This document shows positions 35,175 through 45,937 of a DNA stretch of 64,000 nt, piece by piece. A program made the position numbers and the translations under genes. Position 1 is the first letter of the stretch. Every line of letters starts with the position of its first letter. Origin of the DNA: Rhynchospora pubera. Taxonomy: Eukaryota > Streptophyta > Magnoliopsida > Poales > Cyperaceae. The notes beneath the pieces are model-generated. The model saw only the letters and a program-made list of their open reading frames with translations, searched no databases and was not told where the DNA came from. The DNA lies in assembly GCA_028095005.1 (NCBI GenBank), contig CM051459.1:316264513-316328512 (forward strand). The letters run 5' to 3'.

Positions 35175-35765
35175 GTTATATATGTGCTGGATGTTGAAAC
35201 AGATAGTGTGATGCAACATATTTTGTTTTAGTCAAGTTATATGGTTATAGTAAGGTAATAGTCAATTTTTGAGAAGTTGTAATTTTTTGAGTTTGACATG
35301 CATCTCTTCTGATGGATTTCTTTGATATGAAGAGATGAACTCTATTGCTGCCTAATAGGTTTAGAGAAATTTAATTCTAGTGGTTTCAAATCAGGAGTGA
35401 GGCTAGGCAACCTTTATTAATGGACTAACATCTTTACTAATTTTGTAGGTGAATTTCTTGATTTGTTAAAGATCAGATGGTGGTGCTGACTATACTATAT
35501 AGTTTTAAGCTATGTGCTAGATGTTGAAACAAATAATGTGATGCAATATATTTTGTAATAGTCAAATTATAGGGTTATAGTAAGGTAATAGTCAATTTTT
35601 AAGAAGTAATATTTTGAGTTTGACATGCATCTCAGATGAATTTCTTTGATCCTGAGAGATGAACTCTATTGCTGCCTAATAGGTTTGAAATCCATTGAAA
35701 AGAGTTATGGTTGGTTTGTGTAGAGTGCTTAGAGAAATTTACTACTAGTGGTATCAAATCAGGTT
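35056..35765 (+). repeat. Direct duplication of the CACTA gene's last exon and 3-prime region
   Basis: 35056-35397 and about 35398-35765 are near copies. Both contain CTAACATCTTTACTAATTTTGTAG, then the final exon sequence (TTTCTTGATTTGTT..GATCAGATGGTGG), the phrase GGTTATAGTAAGGTAATAGTC, and GAACTCTATTGCTGCCTAAT. They differ by scattered substitutions and small indels, so the duplication is not fresh. Confidence 0.85.
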
Positions 35766-36231
35766 ATTAAATGGCGATCTAACCTTGTTGTTTTGCTTTT
35801 CTCGCTGGATATGATGCATGTATTTTATTATTATTATTTTTTTTTTTGAAATTGTATGATTCATGTATTTATTGTCATTTCATATTAGGTGTTAATTGTT
35901 TAAAGAGGAGGTACAAGATCTGTATCAATTGGTATGGAATTAATAGAAACGAAATGGATATGTTCAAACACGGTTTTGGTTATGAAGTAGCATTGGTAAA
36001 TGACTATATAAAACGAAATGGCCCAGTTACGTTTCGTTTATTTACGTAATTCCGTCGGCCCAAACATTTCGGCCTATTTGCAGAGGGGAGGAGCTGAAGC
36101 GAAAAAAATAAAGAGAGGTGCTCTCTCGTCTCTCGTCTCTCTCAAGTCTTGAGCGCCGCTCTCGCCTCTCGAGAGTCTCGCCAGGCAAACCCTAGATCGC
36201 GAGCCCTATCTCTCAGCCGTATCCCTCCTTC

Positions 36232-36470
36232 CTTCTTGTTCTTAGTTATGGCCAGAATCACCAGTCCGTACGTCCCCTCTCCAATCTTCCCACCAGTTCG
36301 TACATCTGAAGCCACGCTGGCCTCTGAGCGCCGCCATCTCCGCCGCGACCGTCCCCCATCCCGGCGCGGTGGTCGTGGTTTCTTCTCTTTTCTGTTCCGC
36401 CTCTGAGCTCCTCCTCGCTCGAGCCCCATCTGAACCCATCTGAGCACCAATCCCAAACCCTCCCTCCCAC
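36232..36470 (-). pseudogene. Captured first exon of a CDKE (CDK8-type) kinase, antisense in the CACTA
   Basis: The minus strand has an ATG at 36359-36357 giving MGDGRGGDGGAQRPAWLQ then MYELVG. A one-base deletion follows, then KIGEGTYGLVILA in the next frame. MGDGR, WLQ-x-Y-x-LVG and KIGEGTYGLVFLA form the N-terminus and glycine-rich ATP loop of plant CDKE/CDK8, the kinase of the Mediator module. Homology fades after about 36232, so the rest of the kinase is absent. DNA upstream of the ATG (to about 36470) looks like its GC-rich leader. On the other strand, 36110-36230 resembles an unrelated 5-prime UTR (AAACCCTAG). The piece is a captured fragment, not a gene. Confidence 0.75.
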
Positions 36471-38303
36471 CTCTTTGCAGTGCTCACGAAGTTTGATGCC
36501 ATCGTTGGAGCTTCTCCTTTCTCCTTCGTGTTGATGTCGACTGTGGTGTCAGTTCAGTTACTGGTACTGATATTGGCGGTACTGGTATAGGATCAGGCCT
36601 AGCGGTGGTCAAGCTGCCGGGTAGCAGTGAGCAATAGCTTGGCGGTACTGGTATACGGAAGTTACTGCTTCCGTGTACGTTCTGCACGTTTGACAGGCCT
36701 ACCTGTCACTGCTTCCGATTGCAGGTTCTCCTTCTTCTTTCAATTTGAATGCAATTGTTCTTACCCCCTCCACCCCTTTTTTCAGGCGATTGAAGCCAAC
36801 CCTGGCGACACCAAGTCACAAACCCCTGTTACCTTGGTTCTTTGCTACGGTTTTCACCTATTGTCAGGTTTGTCTCTTGAAACCCCCTCCCCCGATGCTA
36901 TCTCTTTTAACTTTTTATGCCATTCGTGATCTCCCTTCTCTCCTTGTTCTGTTTCAGCTTCTTTTGCTCAGAACAGGTTGAGAAAGGTCAAGAGAGGTGG
37001 TGGCAACGACTAAGGACTGGTGGCCTTATCTCCCCCCTTTCTCTTTCCTTTTACTAAACTGGTAAATAATACCTTATTTCTTTCTCTGGTTTGCTGAAGT
37101 TTTGGGTTTATCTGGGCAATTCATTGAGACAAATTGGTCAATTTGAGGGTTGTTCAAATTAAGTCGGGACTGATTTGTTTGGAATTTATACAAGTGAGGG
37201 GTTATCCAACCTTATTCTTGCTTTATCTTGCTTCTGTATAAGTTATTTATTTATTTTTTTCTTTTGTAGAGAACATGCTCGGCTGAATCATGAGGTTTTG
37301 TAAGTCTTTAATTTCAATAACTTTTTCTAGTTGAATAAACATTATGATCTAATTGAACACTAACATATATTATAGTTTGCATTGTTAGTAGTGTAGCTTG
37401 GTACTAAAAGCATTCTTGTAGAAATTCGTTTGACAGAATATAATTTTACCCTTCAATTTTAGTAATATTTATTTGGTAATGAGGATGTGTACTTAGCAAT
37501 TAACATAAAAATGAATATGAAATAGTTTCTGATGTCTAACTCAGTTTCCTTTTATCCATACAGGTACTTAAATCAGAGATGAAAGAAAATATTGGAAACA
37601 TGTCACTAGCGGTTGCGTTAATGTTTTTAAATTTGATTATGTAGAAGTTTGTGTTATAAATATACCTTTCTGTTTGTAATGTTTTCTTTGTAATATTGAA
37701 TATTGTGTAGTAGATAATTATACTAATTTTTATTATTTCATTCTGTTTAAACTATAAATTTAATTTTGTGTTATTATGGATGAATATGGAATTGTAATTG
37801 CTTACTAATTTTCTCATTAGGTGTTGCCAGTAACGTGTCAGACTATTTAGTCATTTGAAATTGGCGCACATTAAAAAATGAAAATATTCTGTTGAAATTT
37901 GGCGCACATTTAAAAATAAAATTTTTCTTTTGAAATTTGGAGCACATTTAAAAATCCACTGGCTAGACAACAGGGTCTTGCAAAGGCGATGTTGCTAAGT
38001 CGCAAGACCATTTTGTTCTTTACCAACATAGGGATCTTACCTTGCCATAGCACCTCGCTACACTACTTACAGCAACGTGAAAATTCCTCTTGCCATATAA
38101 TTTAGCAAGGTGTATTTGGATGTATGGGAAGACTTTCAAGTCTTGCCATAACCCTTTTTTGGTGTAGTGTATGTTTTGTTTATTTTTTTAAAACTGTTGT
38201 TGGGAGCAAATGGCTCTCCTTAGGAAATATTAACTTCTGTCGTTGATTAATATTCCGTACTAGAATATTCTATCAAACCGCTTAATAATTAAAAATATTT
38301 CAG

Positions 38304-39725
38304 GTGTATGATTCAAGTATCAAGCCGATGTCCCAATGGTTCAATCAAGTGCTTTGGAGTTCACGATCTTCTTCGCGACTTGGCAATACATGAAGCTCGA
38401 CAGGAAAATTTCATTACAGTTTTCCAAGAAGCCGAAGGTATCAAGCATTCCCAAAGAGTAAGCTGTCGTGCCTCGATTCAATGGTACAATCAACGTTCCC
38501 AGTTTATGCAATACGTAGGTGAAAAGACCCGTTCGTTGTTATGGTTTAACTTAGAAAAAGACTCAAATTCAGAATACGGTTACACTTACATACCACGCTT
38601 TTATGAGTTTAGACTACTAAGAATTTTAGAAATTGTGGGTATAAATGTTGAGTCGGAGATTCAGCTTAGGGGATTAGACAGATTGGCTCACCTGAAATAC
38701 TTGGGGTTCAAAAATTGCAACGGATTGAATATAATTCTCGAATGTTCCTTTGGTCACTTCAAGAATCTTGAGACCCTAGATTTGCGGGACACTAGGATCA
38801 ATGACACTGTTCGTTTACCATGGAAAATTAGCAGTGAGAGCATTGGTCGTTCAACATTGGACTTATGGACAATTGGCACATTAAGGCATGTACTAGTTGA
38901 TCGGCAGCACGAACTATACTTTCCAAAATGGCTTGATCTTAGAAACTTGCAAACCATTAAATGGGTCTCTATTAGTGATGAGGAGACGCTTGCAAATCAG
39001 TTACCTATTTTTAACAGCATGCGTAAATTGGGGGTTTGTTTAATAAACAGAAACATAAACTGCATAAATTGGAGAAGTGTGTCCCGTAGACTTGAATCTC
39101 TGCCGTCCCTGATCTCTCTGGGCATCATAGGGTGGGATATCCCAAACGAGATTGTTTATCCAAGAGCGCTTCCAAATTATCAAAATCTACAAACCCTTTA
39201 TTTGGATGGAAATTGGGCCAATAATGTTACCTTAAACGCTCGCTTGTTCCCTCCACACCTCGTCAAGCTCACACTTGTTGGATTAACACTGAGGGATGAT
39301 CCAATGAAGGAGCTGGGAAGGCTAATGAGCCTAAAAAAACTTCGAGTAGAACATCTTACCTATGGGTGCGTTTGGATAGGTGTGAGAAGAAAGGAAGAAG
39401 GGAAGAAGTGGGAAGAAGTATTGGGAAGTGTGTAATTTTGTGAAGAGTTTGGATTGTTTATAATTTTTTTTCTTCTCATCTTCCTTCTTCCTCTTCTTCT
39501 TCTCTCATCCAATTGTTTGGATTGTATAAACAGAACATGATCTGTTCAGCAGGATTTCCCGTCCTTGAAACCCTATTCCTTGAAGTGTTTGACCTTCCGG
39601 ATTTTAAAATTGTTTTGAACATAGTGATTGGGGTCATGTCCAAGCTTAAATATCTCAAAACTTCATGTCATTTTGAATTGGAGATGCCCCCTGAGCTCAA
39701 GCACGTGACAGTTGTACGTACATAG
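38304..39725 (+). pseudogene. CNL exon 3: MHD-like motif and LRRs, interrupted by a MITE
   Basis: After acceptor TATTTCAG at 38303 the frame continues CMIQVSSRCPNGSIKCFG then VHDLLRDLAIHEA, where VHD takes the place of the MHD motif. LRRs follow (HLKYLGFKN, NLETLDLRDTRI, NLQTIKWVSI, LPSLISLGIIG, NLQTLYLDG). The frame is open to the insertion at about 39366. It resumes in another frame at 39521 with LYKQNMICSAGFPVLETL and ends at TAG 39723-39725. Confidence 0.85.
39366..39520. mobile_element. MITE family M-a, copy 3, inserted in LRR coding sequence
   Basis: GTGCGTTTGGATAGG, GAAGAAAGGAAGAAGGGAAG, TATTGGGAAGTGTGTAA, GAAGAGTTTGGATTG and a TCTCATCCAA end match copies at 26430 and 30302. TGG occurs at both borders. 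The LRR reading frame resumes immediately after it but shifted, because about 155 bp is not a multiple of three. Confidence 0.75.
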
Positions 39726-40206
39726 ATAGTCGACTTTTCGAATTAATTCTTCATTTGAAGTGGTAATCAATTTATATTGAGGTTTACATTTGGGAAAGTT
39801 TCTTGTTTGTGTAAGGTGGACTCAGGGGTGGATTTGATATGGGCAGAAGGGCCTAACTGTTGTATTTTGCATGTATAATTTCTTTTATTCTTTGGAAACA
39901 GACTCTTTCATTAAATTATAGCTTTCTCAAGTCAGGTAAGAAATATAATCTATTATAATTATTTTTTGTATTTCTATTAATTCAGCTAATTTTTTCTTGT
40001 TAAGTTCTGCTCTCCTATCGAGCAAATTCTTACTTCTATAATCTCTTTCATTGAGTTCTGCTCTCATCAGAGTTTCCAGGAAAAATTTTAGAAACAAATC
40101 TTATTACAAAATCGTCTAAACAGAAAAAATAATAATAATATCGAAAAGAAATGCAAAAAGGCGAAACTAGTATCTTTCTCCCAAACTAAAAGCTAATTTG
40201 ATGACT

Positions 40207-42911
40207 TCATTTATCATCTAACAAAACGGAGGTGCATGATAATAGGTTTGACAATTCCTCATCTGTAGCAGTTCCAAAACCTTGCCACCTTATTCTCCCT
40301 ACCCGATCAAGGAGAAATACATACCTGTTTCAAGAAACAGGAAACAATTATTCAGCACAAGTGTGGCACACGATTGCTTTTTGGTGTAGTACCCTTGTTG
40401 AAATACGTGAAGCGACCATATAAATTAGAGTTAAAATTATGAACAAATGGTTTACTTATAGTCGATTGACTTTTGTTGAACTAATTAATTTTTACATTTC
40501 TATATTTGTGAGAGTGAAGACCTTGGTGCAGTTGCAAATTTATAATTATTATACTACAAAGCATAATGGTGAATTTTGTGTGACAAATTCATTTACCCTG
40601 TGAGAAGATTTAATATATGGAGTTGCTTCCTGAAGTAATAGTGGTCTCCAAATGCGTACACAATATGTTGGTGTGGCTTACTAGATTTCTTCATAATCTT
40701 GATAAAGGATCGCTTTATTGGACCAAGGGATAACAGCCACGAGTCAACAAATGATACCTGAACAAAAGGACAGATATGAGCTAAATTTGGATTTAGTTAT
40801 TATTTATACCTACAAAGAATAAAATAGTTACAATACATTACTACTATTTTCAAATCGAGTTGAGTGCTCTAGTCACCTCATATATTTGGATATTTGTATC
40901 ACCACCGAATTTATCTAGAAAAGGAAGGCTCCAAGATTCAACCATTCTCTGTCAAACGCACAATGAAGACTATTTAGATAATAGAATATCAGCAGACCTG
41001 AACTTCTATACACTCTATAAAAAGGTGGCAATACGGCCAATTAATTCTTTATATCTCTCCTCATTTCCACATGGTCATTATATAGTACTTTTTTAGGATC
41101 TCTATCAGCTTTTCTAAAAGGACATCAGCACACATTATGCCCATTAGTTTTGAGTTATGGGCAAAATTGTCACAGTTATTAACCATAGATAACTATGCTA
41201 TCACCAATCTCCTTTCTCAGACCAAGTCCCAATTACCATCAGCCTTATTATATTAATTAAAAACTTTGTGATTTTCTGTGATGAGAGATAAAACGCTATA
41301 TTTGATTATAAATAACTTGAATTTCTTTGTTGTTTATTTATAAAGTGTGATTTTCCATTGGTAGCATGGGCGCTTGATTGGTCAATTAAACATCTGGTGT
41401 GACCCAATATAATCCCTCTCTGACAATCATCAAGTATGCATCCTTTGTCTGAGTTGTCTAAAAGTCTAAAGTCTAAAGTCTAAGCCTTTTATCCCGAACA
41501 AGTTGGGGTAGGCTAGAAATGACACCCCGACCCTGGTCATTTCTTGTATATATGGCTGAGTTTTTACACTGGCTCGCGAAGCCTATTGCAAGCATGCAGG
41601 CTTGAACCCTGGATCTCTTAGAAGAGAGCCAAGTGCTCTTACCACCTGAGCTACTAGACCACATGCATATTACAGACACATATATATTACTTTGTCTGAG
41701 TTGTATTTCCCTTCATTCCTTTAGTCACATATATATTACAGACACAGTACACTATAAGAAACAAGATCAACAAGGTTATTTACCTGAGAGCTCGCCCGAA
41801 AAGAAAGGCACATCAATGAGGCATCAGGATTCTTGTCACCTGTAACAATGGGTAATTTCATAGTCGTGCAATCCGTCAAATTAACTTCCAGTTCTGGAAA
41901 CTTAACTGCGGCAACTTCTGGAACTAATGTTTTATTTGCCACTGCAATCTGCAAAATATAATATGATCTCATTATTATTCATATCATTTCTATAATCTCA
42001 TGAGCTTGGTATATATGCATGCTGGTTGTGTCAACTATCAGGACTAAAATGAAAAGGATGCATTACCAGTTACGTATACCAGATACAGTACCAGTCAATT
42101 ATGGAATTGTTGGGACTTAAATCATAGCAGATTACAAAATCTTCTCGATTAGCATTTTGGTCTTCAACATTACAGTCAATTATGCTCAGTCTTATGTCGA
42201 AAGGGTTGTAAACTGATAGTATCACAATGCCAAATTAACTCATAACCATATTACTCGTGAGGGACCAAAGTGGTAAAAAGTCAGAAAAGTTTAGAACAGA
42301 AAGAGAGCTGTTGGAAAAATCTGTGGACCAAAATGGGAACTGGGTCGTGCTTGAGGACCATTTTGTGTAATTCACTCTCGGAAAGTTGAGATAAAAGTTT
42401 AAAGGGAGTTGAATGCATCAACCTTACCACCATTTTTACGCATCTCTGATATATCTGCAAAATACCCCCGGCTTAGCTCGTCTGAACTGAACAAACACAC
42501 AATATATATTAAAAATATAAAAGAGGTAGAAATAATCACAAGGAAATGCAAAAGAGGAAAAAAGCACAAAGAGAAAGACTTACAGTCGAGCTTTCTCCTT
42601 CTCAATCGCCTCTTTGCTTGTCATCTGTACAGAGACAGAGAAAGAGAAACAAAGTAACAAACGAATATGTGAACTCATACCTAGATTCAAATACCTTACT
42701 TATCATAAAAATAAAAAATGAGAAAATGTACAACCAATAAGAGAGGGAGAGAGGGAGGGAAGGAGACCTTGTGGAGATCGAGGAAGCCACGAGTGGTGAC
42801 GTGGAAGTAGGGAATGGTACGAAGAGTTTGATCGGTGGGGCCCGTGGGGCAGAAGAGCCTCGCCTGAAAAACGGCGATCGGAGAAGAGCGAGATGCAACC
42901 CGCCTGAGCAT
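40207..42911 (-). CDS. ATP10: ATP10-like mitochondrial ATP synthase assembly factor
   Basis: Seven coding exons (42911-42768, 42624-42584, 42486-42423, 41948-41784, 40948-40877, 40757-40597, 40324-40207), all GT-AG and phase-consistent, total 765 nt and 254 aa. The N-terminus (MLRRVASRSSPIAVFQARLF) is Arg-rich without acidic residues, like a mitochondrial presequence. Then follow RLSDELSRGYFADISEM, AAVKFPELEVNL, SLMCLSFRASSQ, VSFVDSWLLSLGPIKR, IVYAFGDHYYFRKQLHILN, and VGRIRWQGFGTAT. This matches the plant ATP10 family (PF05176), which helps assemble the membrane Fo sector of ATP synthase in the inner membrane. A SINE sits in the fourth intron. The gene looks intact and is the convergent neighbour of the CNL pseudogene. 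Family assignment is from memory of motif order. Confidence 0.85.
41458..41689 (-). mobile_element. tRNA-derived SINE in an ATP10 intron
   Basis: The minus strand contains a pol III A box (TAGTAGCTCAGGTGG) and B box (GGTTCAAGCCT) about 35 bp apart. A non-tRNA body then ends CTAGCCTACCCCAACTTG TTCGGGATAAAAGGCTTA with a short AGACTTT-repeat tail. A 15-bp direct repeat CTTTGTCTGAGTTGT flanks it (41443-41457, 41690-41704). Head, body, tail and duplication all fit a SINE. The tRNA-like part starts at about 41660, so about 29 bp of extra leader lies inside the duplication. Confidence 0.85.
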
Positions 42912-43060
42912 CGTCGGAATGGGGAACAACGACTACTGAGAAATGGAAATGGAGACATGGAGTAGGGAAAGTGGAAGTGGGTGCAAATACTCTTCTGTTA
43001 GACTTGTGGCCCATTGGCCTTTTCTGGGCCTAATTAGATAAAACCAATTATAATTTAAGC
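42912..43060 (-). promoter_or_regulatory. Leader and proximal promoter of the ATP10-like gene
   Basis: The GC-richer stretch just upstream of the ATG on the minus strand (TCTCCATTTCCATTTCTCAG...) is a pyrimidine-rich leader. No clear TATA box was seen, as is common for housekeeping genes. Position is inferred from the start codon only. Confidence 0.3.
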
Positions 43061-43422
43061 CTGGGAGCCCACAATTCTGTACCGTATGAAGATAGAGGAT
43101 TATGGCCTTTCTCCAATTCTGTACGGTATGATGTATGAAGTTGCTTCTACTTGAATAGACAAGCACGATAATCAACAGGATTTCATTTATTAATTATGCA
43201 TAAACAATAGTACTTGATGATGAAGTAATTATTTAACAACTTAACAGTTATAAGTTCAGATAACATAACTTTCATAATCATAAATAGTAGCAATATTGAC
43301 ACACATTTCGCACTTATAAAGTACTTGAAGGTTTCAATTCTTAAGCTATAATTATACTTAGATAATTCGACATCACAAGATGGCCCAAGAAGATGAGGCA
43401 TTGGTTTAATTTTTTTTTTTCT

Positions 43423-43549
43423 GAACAACGCACTTCACCCGTTGCAATTTCAGCGCATGGACATTGCCACATAAGGAGAATCGTGAAGGAGACAATTGCG
43501 AAAGAGCCGTGACTGTGCTCGAGTGAAATTGCAACGAGTGAAGTGCGTT
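43423..43549. repeat. Inverted repeat, 26-bp arms, next to the RLP pseudogene
   Basis: AACGCACTTCACCCGTTGCAATTTCA and TGAAATTGCAACGAGTGAAGTGCGTT are inverse with one mismatch. They enclose about 75 bp of GC-richer DNA. It may be a small MITE or a stem-loop unit. A third partial arm (GTGCAATTTCAC) follows directly at 43550. No target duplication was found. Confidence 0.65.
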
Positions 43550-43589
43550 GAGTGCAATTTCACTAAGTTCAGAATTTCTGCAAGCAATG

Positions 43590-44085
43590 ATTGAGTGCAC
43601 CAACCTCACGTACCTTGATCTATCACAAAATTTGTTATCAGGCCAGATACCTCATTCGTTAGGGACAAGCATCCCCCACCTCAAGCATCTCAATCTCTCC
43701 TATAACAGCTTGATGGCGAGATAGCTGCTTCCTTTGAAAACCTATCATCAACCCTTCAAAATCTTGGTCTCGGGGCAAATAATCTATCTGGAGGAATTTC
43801 ACACTTTATGAAATCCTTTTCTCACCTCCAAAGGCTGGAATTATTTCAAAATCCCTTAGGCGCCTCATCCCATCTTTCCTGGGACAACTTCAAATGATAG
43901 AACACATTGATTTGGCGGGAACACAGCTTAATTCAACCATACCCTTAGAACTAAGCAATTGCACGAGTCACCTACATAAACCTTTCTGACAATCAACTTG
44001 TTGGAGGTTTGTGTCTACCACTTTCCAACCTCACCAAATTGCGGCATCTCATTAATTATTTCACACAACAATTTGTCTGGACCTC
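43590..44085 (+). pseudogene. LRR receptor-like protein (RLP) pseudogene, upstream part
   Basis: The translation, with frame changes, gives consecutive extracellular LRRs: LTYLDLSQNLLSGQIPHSLG, HLKHLNLSYNSL, STLQNLGLGANNLSGGI, GQLQMIEHIDLAGTQLNSTI, and NNLSGP at the break. The L-x-L-x-x-N-x-L-x-G-x-I-P type repeats are those of cell-surface RLPs and LRR-RLKs. A one-base deletion after YNSL and a stop further on show decay even before the LINE landed. No signal peptide or start is visible, so the 5-prime end is missing. It is separated from its 3-prime half by 10.1 kb of nested retroelements. Confidence 0.8.
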
Positions 44086-44162
44086 GCAAGGTTGTGTCCT
44101 TTGTAGCACACCTATCCTTGAAACAGCTACACACTTATTCTGTGATTGCACATATGCTCTGC

Positions 44163-45924
44163 TGTTGGAGTTATGTCCTAGAAGTCAATAATTTAATGAC
44201 TTAATTATTAGTTTATGTTTTGGATGATATTTCATCATCTGTTCCTAGGTTTATTATTGACAGATTATTCAGGTTGAGGATCTGAATTGTAGATCTCTGT
44301 GGATCATTCTTTAGAATGACAATAATAAATCTAAACGGTCCATAATCTTGATAATTAACAAGGAACATTAATTATCTTATAAGATTAGTATGCAAGTTAA
44401 GTGATGATTAAGTTCTACAAATCATAGGTAAAGAGTTACCAACTTAATTGCATATGTGTATGTTATGGAACATAGCACAGGACTTGACCCATCGAAATAA
44501 ACATATGGATTGTGTTATGTGTCATTGTTTATTTCGTAATGATTTTGGTTCTAAGTTTGAGATGTTTATCTTTTCCACATGAGGATAGGTTCAATAAATA
44601 TCGTCTACCGCTGATTCCCGATAAGGGCTGCTATACGGACGTTATTTATGTTCTCTTGAATTGTGCGGGGAAAAGCTAATCATCAAGAAAACCGTATGTC
44701 CCTCATTAATTCACTTAGTGAGTGACGATATCTGTTTGGGCCCCTTGATGGAGATAGATTGTTTGCATGCAACTTTATACAATTATCTCTAGATCAAGAA
44801 ACGTATAATCTGCAAGAATGACACATTCCTATCTTGGATTATACGATGATATCGTGAGACATAAGAATCAAAATAGGGAAATTCTTTTATTCTCTTATGC
44901 AGGATTTAAATACTGTAGCAGTACACTATTTATGCGAATTGGGAATCATAACGTGTTGCTAGATACCGCTTATGATTATTGGAATTAAATAGCGATTTAA
45001 TTCCATGTCCAACTTAGCATAAATCCTCAAAGGGTCACACAAAATAGAGATTTGACCAAGACAGTGCATTATTTATTTATTCGCAATAGCTCGTATTGCG
45101 GAAATATGATAAGTTGATTAATTAATTATATACCGTTATAATTAATTAAGTCAAATGGATCATATTGAAATAAATTAATGTATTAGCTAATCCTAGAATA
45201 ATTATTAGTTGGTTAATAATTATTTTAGTTCAACTCAATTTAATATAAATAGTTATATTAATTTATTGGGCCAATATATATGCATTAAATATATAGCCCG
45301 ATTAAAGAGCATTTGGAGTAGCTTTTAATTAAATGAATTAGAGGCTTGTTTGAGTGAGTCAAGAGGCCCATTAGAGCCCATAAAGGGGCCGGCCATAGAG
45401 ACTAGGGTTGAGTGGCAATGTGGTAATTAAAGGATAGGTGGTAGGTAGGATTTGTGCACTATTTAAGGAGGTGCATAGAAGCAAAATCCATCCTTCTCTC
45501 TTCCCTAGACCTAGCCGCCACTCCCCTCTCCCTCTCTTTGGCCGCCGGCCTCACCTCCTCTCTCTCTCCATTAGCTCATGAGTTGAGCAATATTCTCTCC
45601 ACTAATTAAATTGTTAATTAAAGAAGAAGAGAGAATACCTTGGATTAGCTTTGTTCTAATCGAATCGCTAGCACGAATCGATTTAGACCTTGGTTAATCT
45701 CTAGGTGGACTCGAGGCGCAATTAGGAGGCGAAGGAGAGCACCCCATCGATTCCCATGCCGTAGGATCGAGCCCCGCGAATACGATTTCGCGGGAGGTAC
45801 ATTCCACCCCTTTCTCTCTTTGTGTTAACTTGGCTTTTGTGCACGATTCGTTGTGTGTGTCGTTTCGATGGCTTAATTAACTTGTAATTAGCATAAAAAA
45901 TCGAAAATTACACACTTACTAACA
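44163..45924 (+). repeat. 5-prime LTR (1762 bp)
   Basis: Begins TGTTGGAGTTATGTCC and ends CACACTTACTAACA. A TATA-like TATTTAAG at 45460-45467 lies upstream of a pyrimidine-rich, GC-richer stretch (45490-45570), a plausible U3/R boundary. The downstream PBS is one base away. Confidence 0.95.
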
Positions 45925-45925
45925 G

Positions 45926-45937
45926 TGGTATCAGAGC
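45926..45937 (+). other. Primer binding site (initiator Met tRNA)
   Basis: TGGTATCAGAGC immediately follows the 5-prime LTR after one base. It is the canonical plant PBS complementary to the 3-prime end of initiator methionine tRNA. Confidence 0.9.

Larger units (their letters stand above)
31889..38169. mobile_element. CACTA (En/Spm) element, 6281 bp, non-autonomous, with captured gene DNA
   Basis: The ends are CACTACATCAAAAAGGTGTTATGGCAAG and the inverse CTTGCCATAACCC...GGTGTAGTG, flanked by TAT on both sides (31886-31888, 38170-38172), the 3-bp duplication of CACTA elements. Subterminal GCAAGA/TCTTGC words recur near both ends (for example 31900-32030 and 37975-38060). It encodes a Transposase_24-like protein (33223-35174). 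I found no TNP2/TNPD-type transposase, so movement would need a helper. It carries host-like DNA at 36060-37000, including a kinase exon. It sits in intron 2 of the CNL gene, in its sense orientation. Confidence 0.9.
28309..39725 (+). pseudogene. CNL-type (CC-NB-LRR) disease resistance gene, broken
   Basis: Three exons (28309-29192, 30542-31339, 38304-39725) join in consistent phase into a CNL protein: Rx-type N-terminal coiled coil, NB-ARC, then LRRs. Such receptors sense pathogen effectors inside the cell and trigger immunity. Four lesions or loads are visible: a 247-bp hAT insertion in exon 1, an in-frame TAG at 28756-28758, a 6.3-kb CACTA element in intron 2, and a MITE insertion of about 155 bp that shifts the frame in the LRR exon. 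Intron 1 begins with GC (AAAAG then GCAAGT), the only donor keeping phase with exon 2. Apart from these events the frame is largely preserved, so inactivation looks fairly recent. Confidence 0.85.

Noticed and set aside
36142..36456. Intact 104-aa protein on the minus strand
   Set aside because: The frame is a composite. The CDKE match changes frame after MYELVG, and the C-terminal half is the complement of a UTR-like stretch.
41590..41660. tRNA gene on the minus strand
   Set aside because: A and B boxes are present, but the sequence continues into a non-tRNA body with a repeat tail and a 15-bp duplication, so it is a SINE head.
42602..42958. 118-aa minus-strand frame overlapping ATP10 exon 1
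   Set aside because: An out-of-frame shadow of the mitochondrial presequence exon and its intron.
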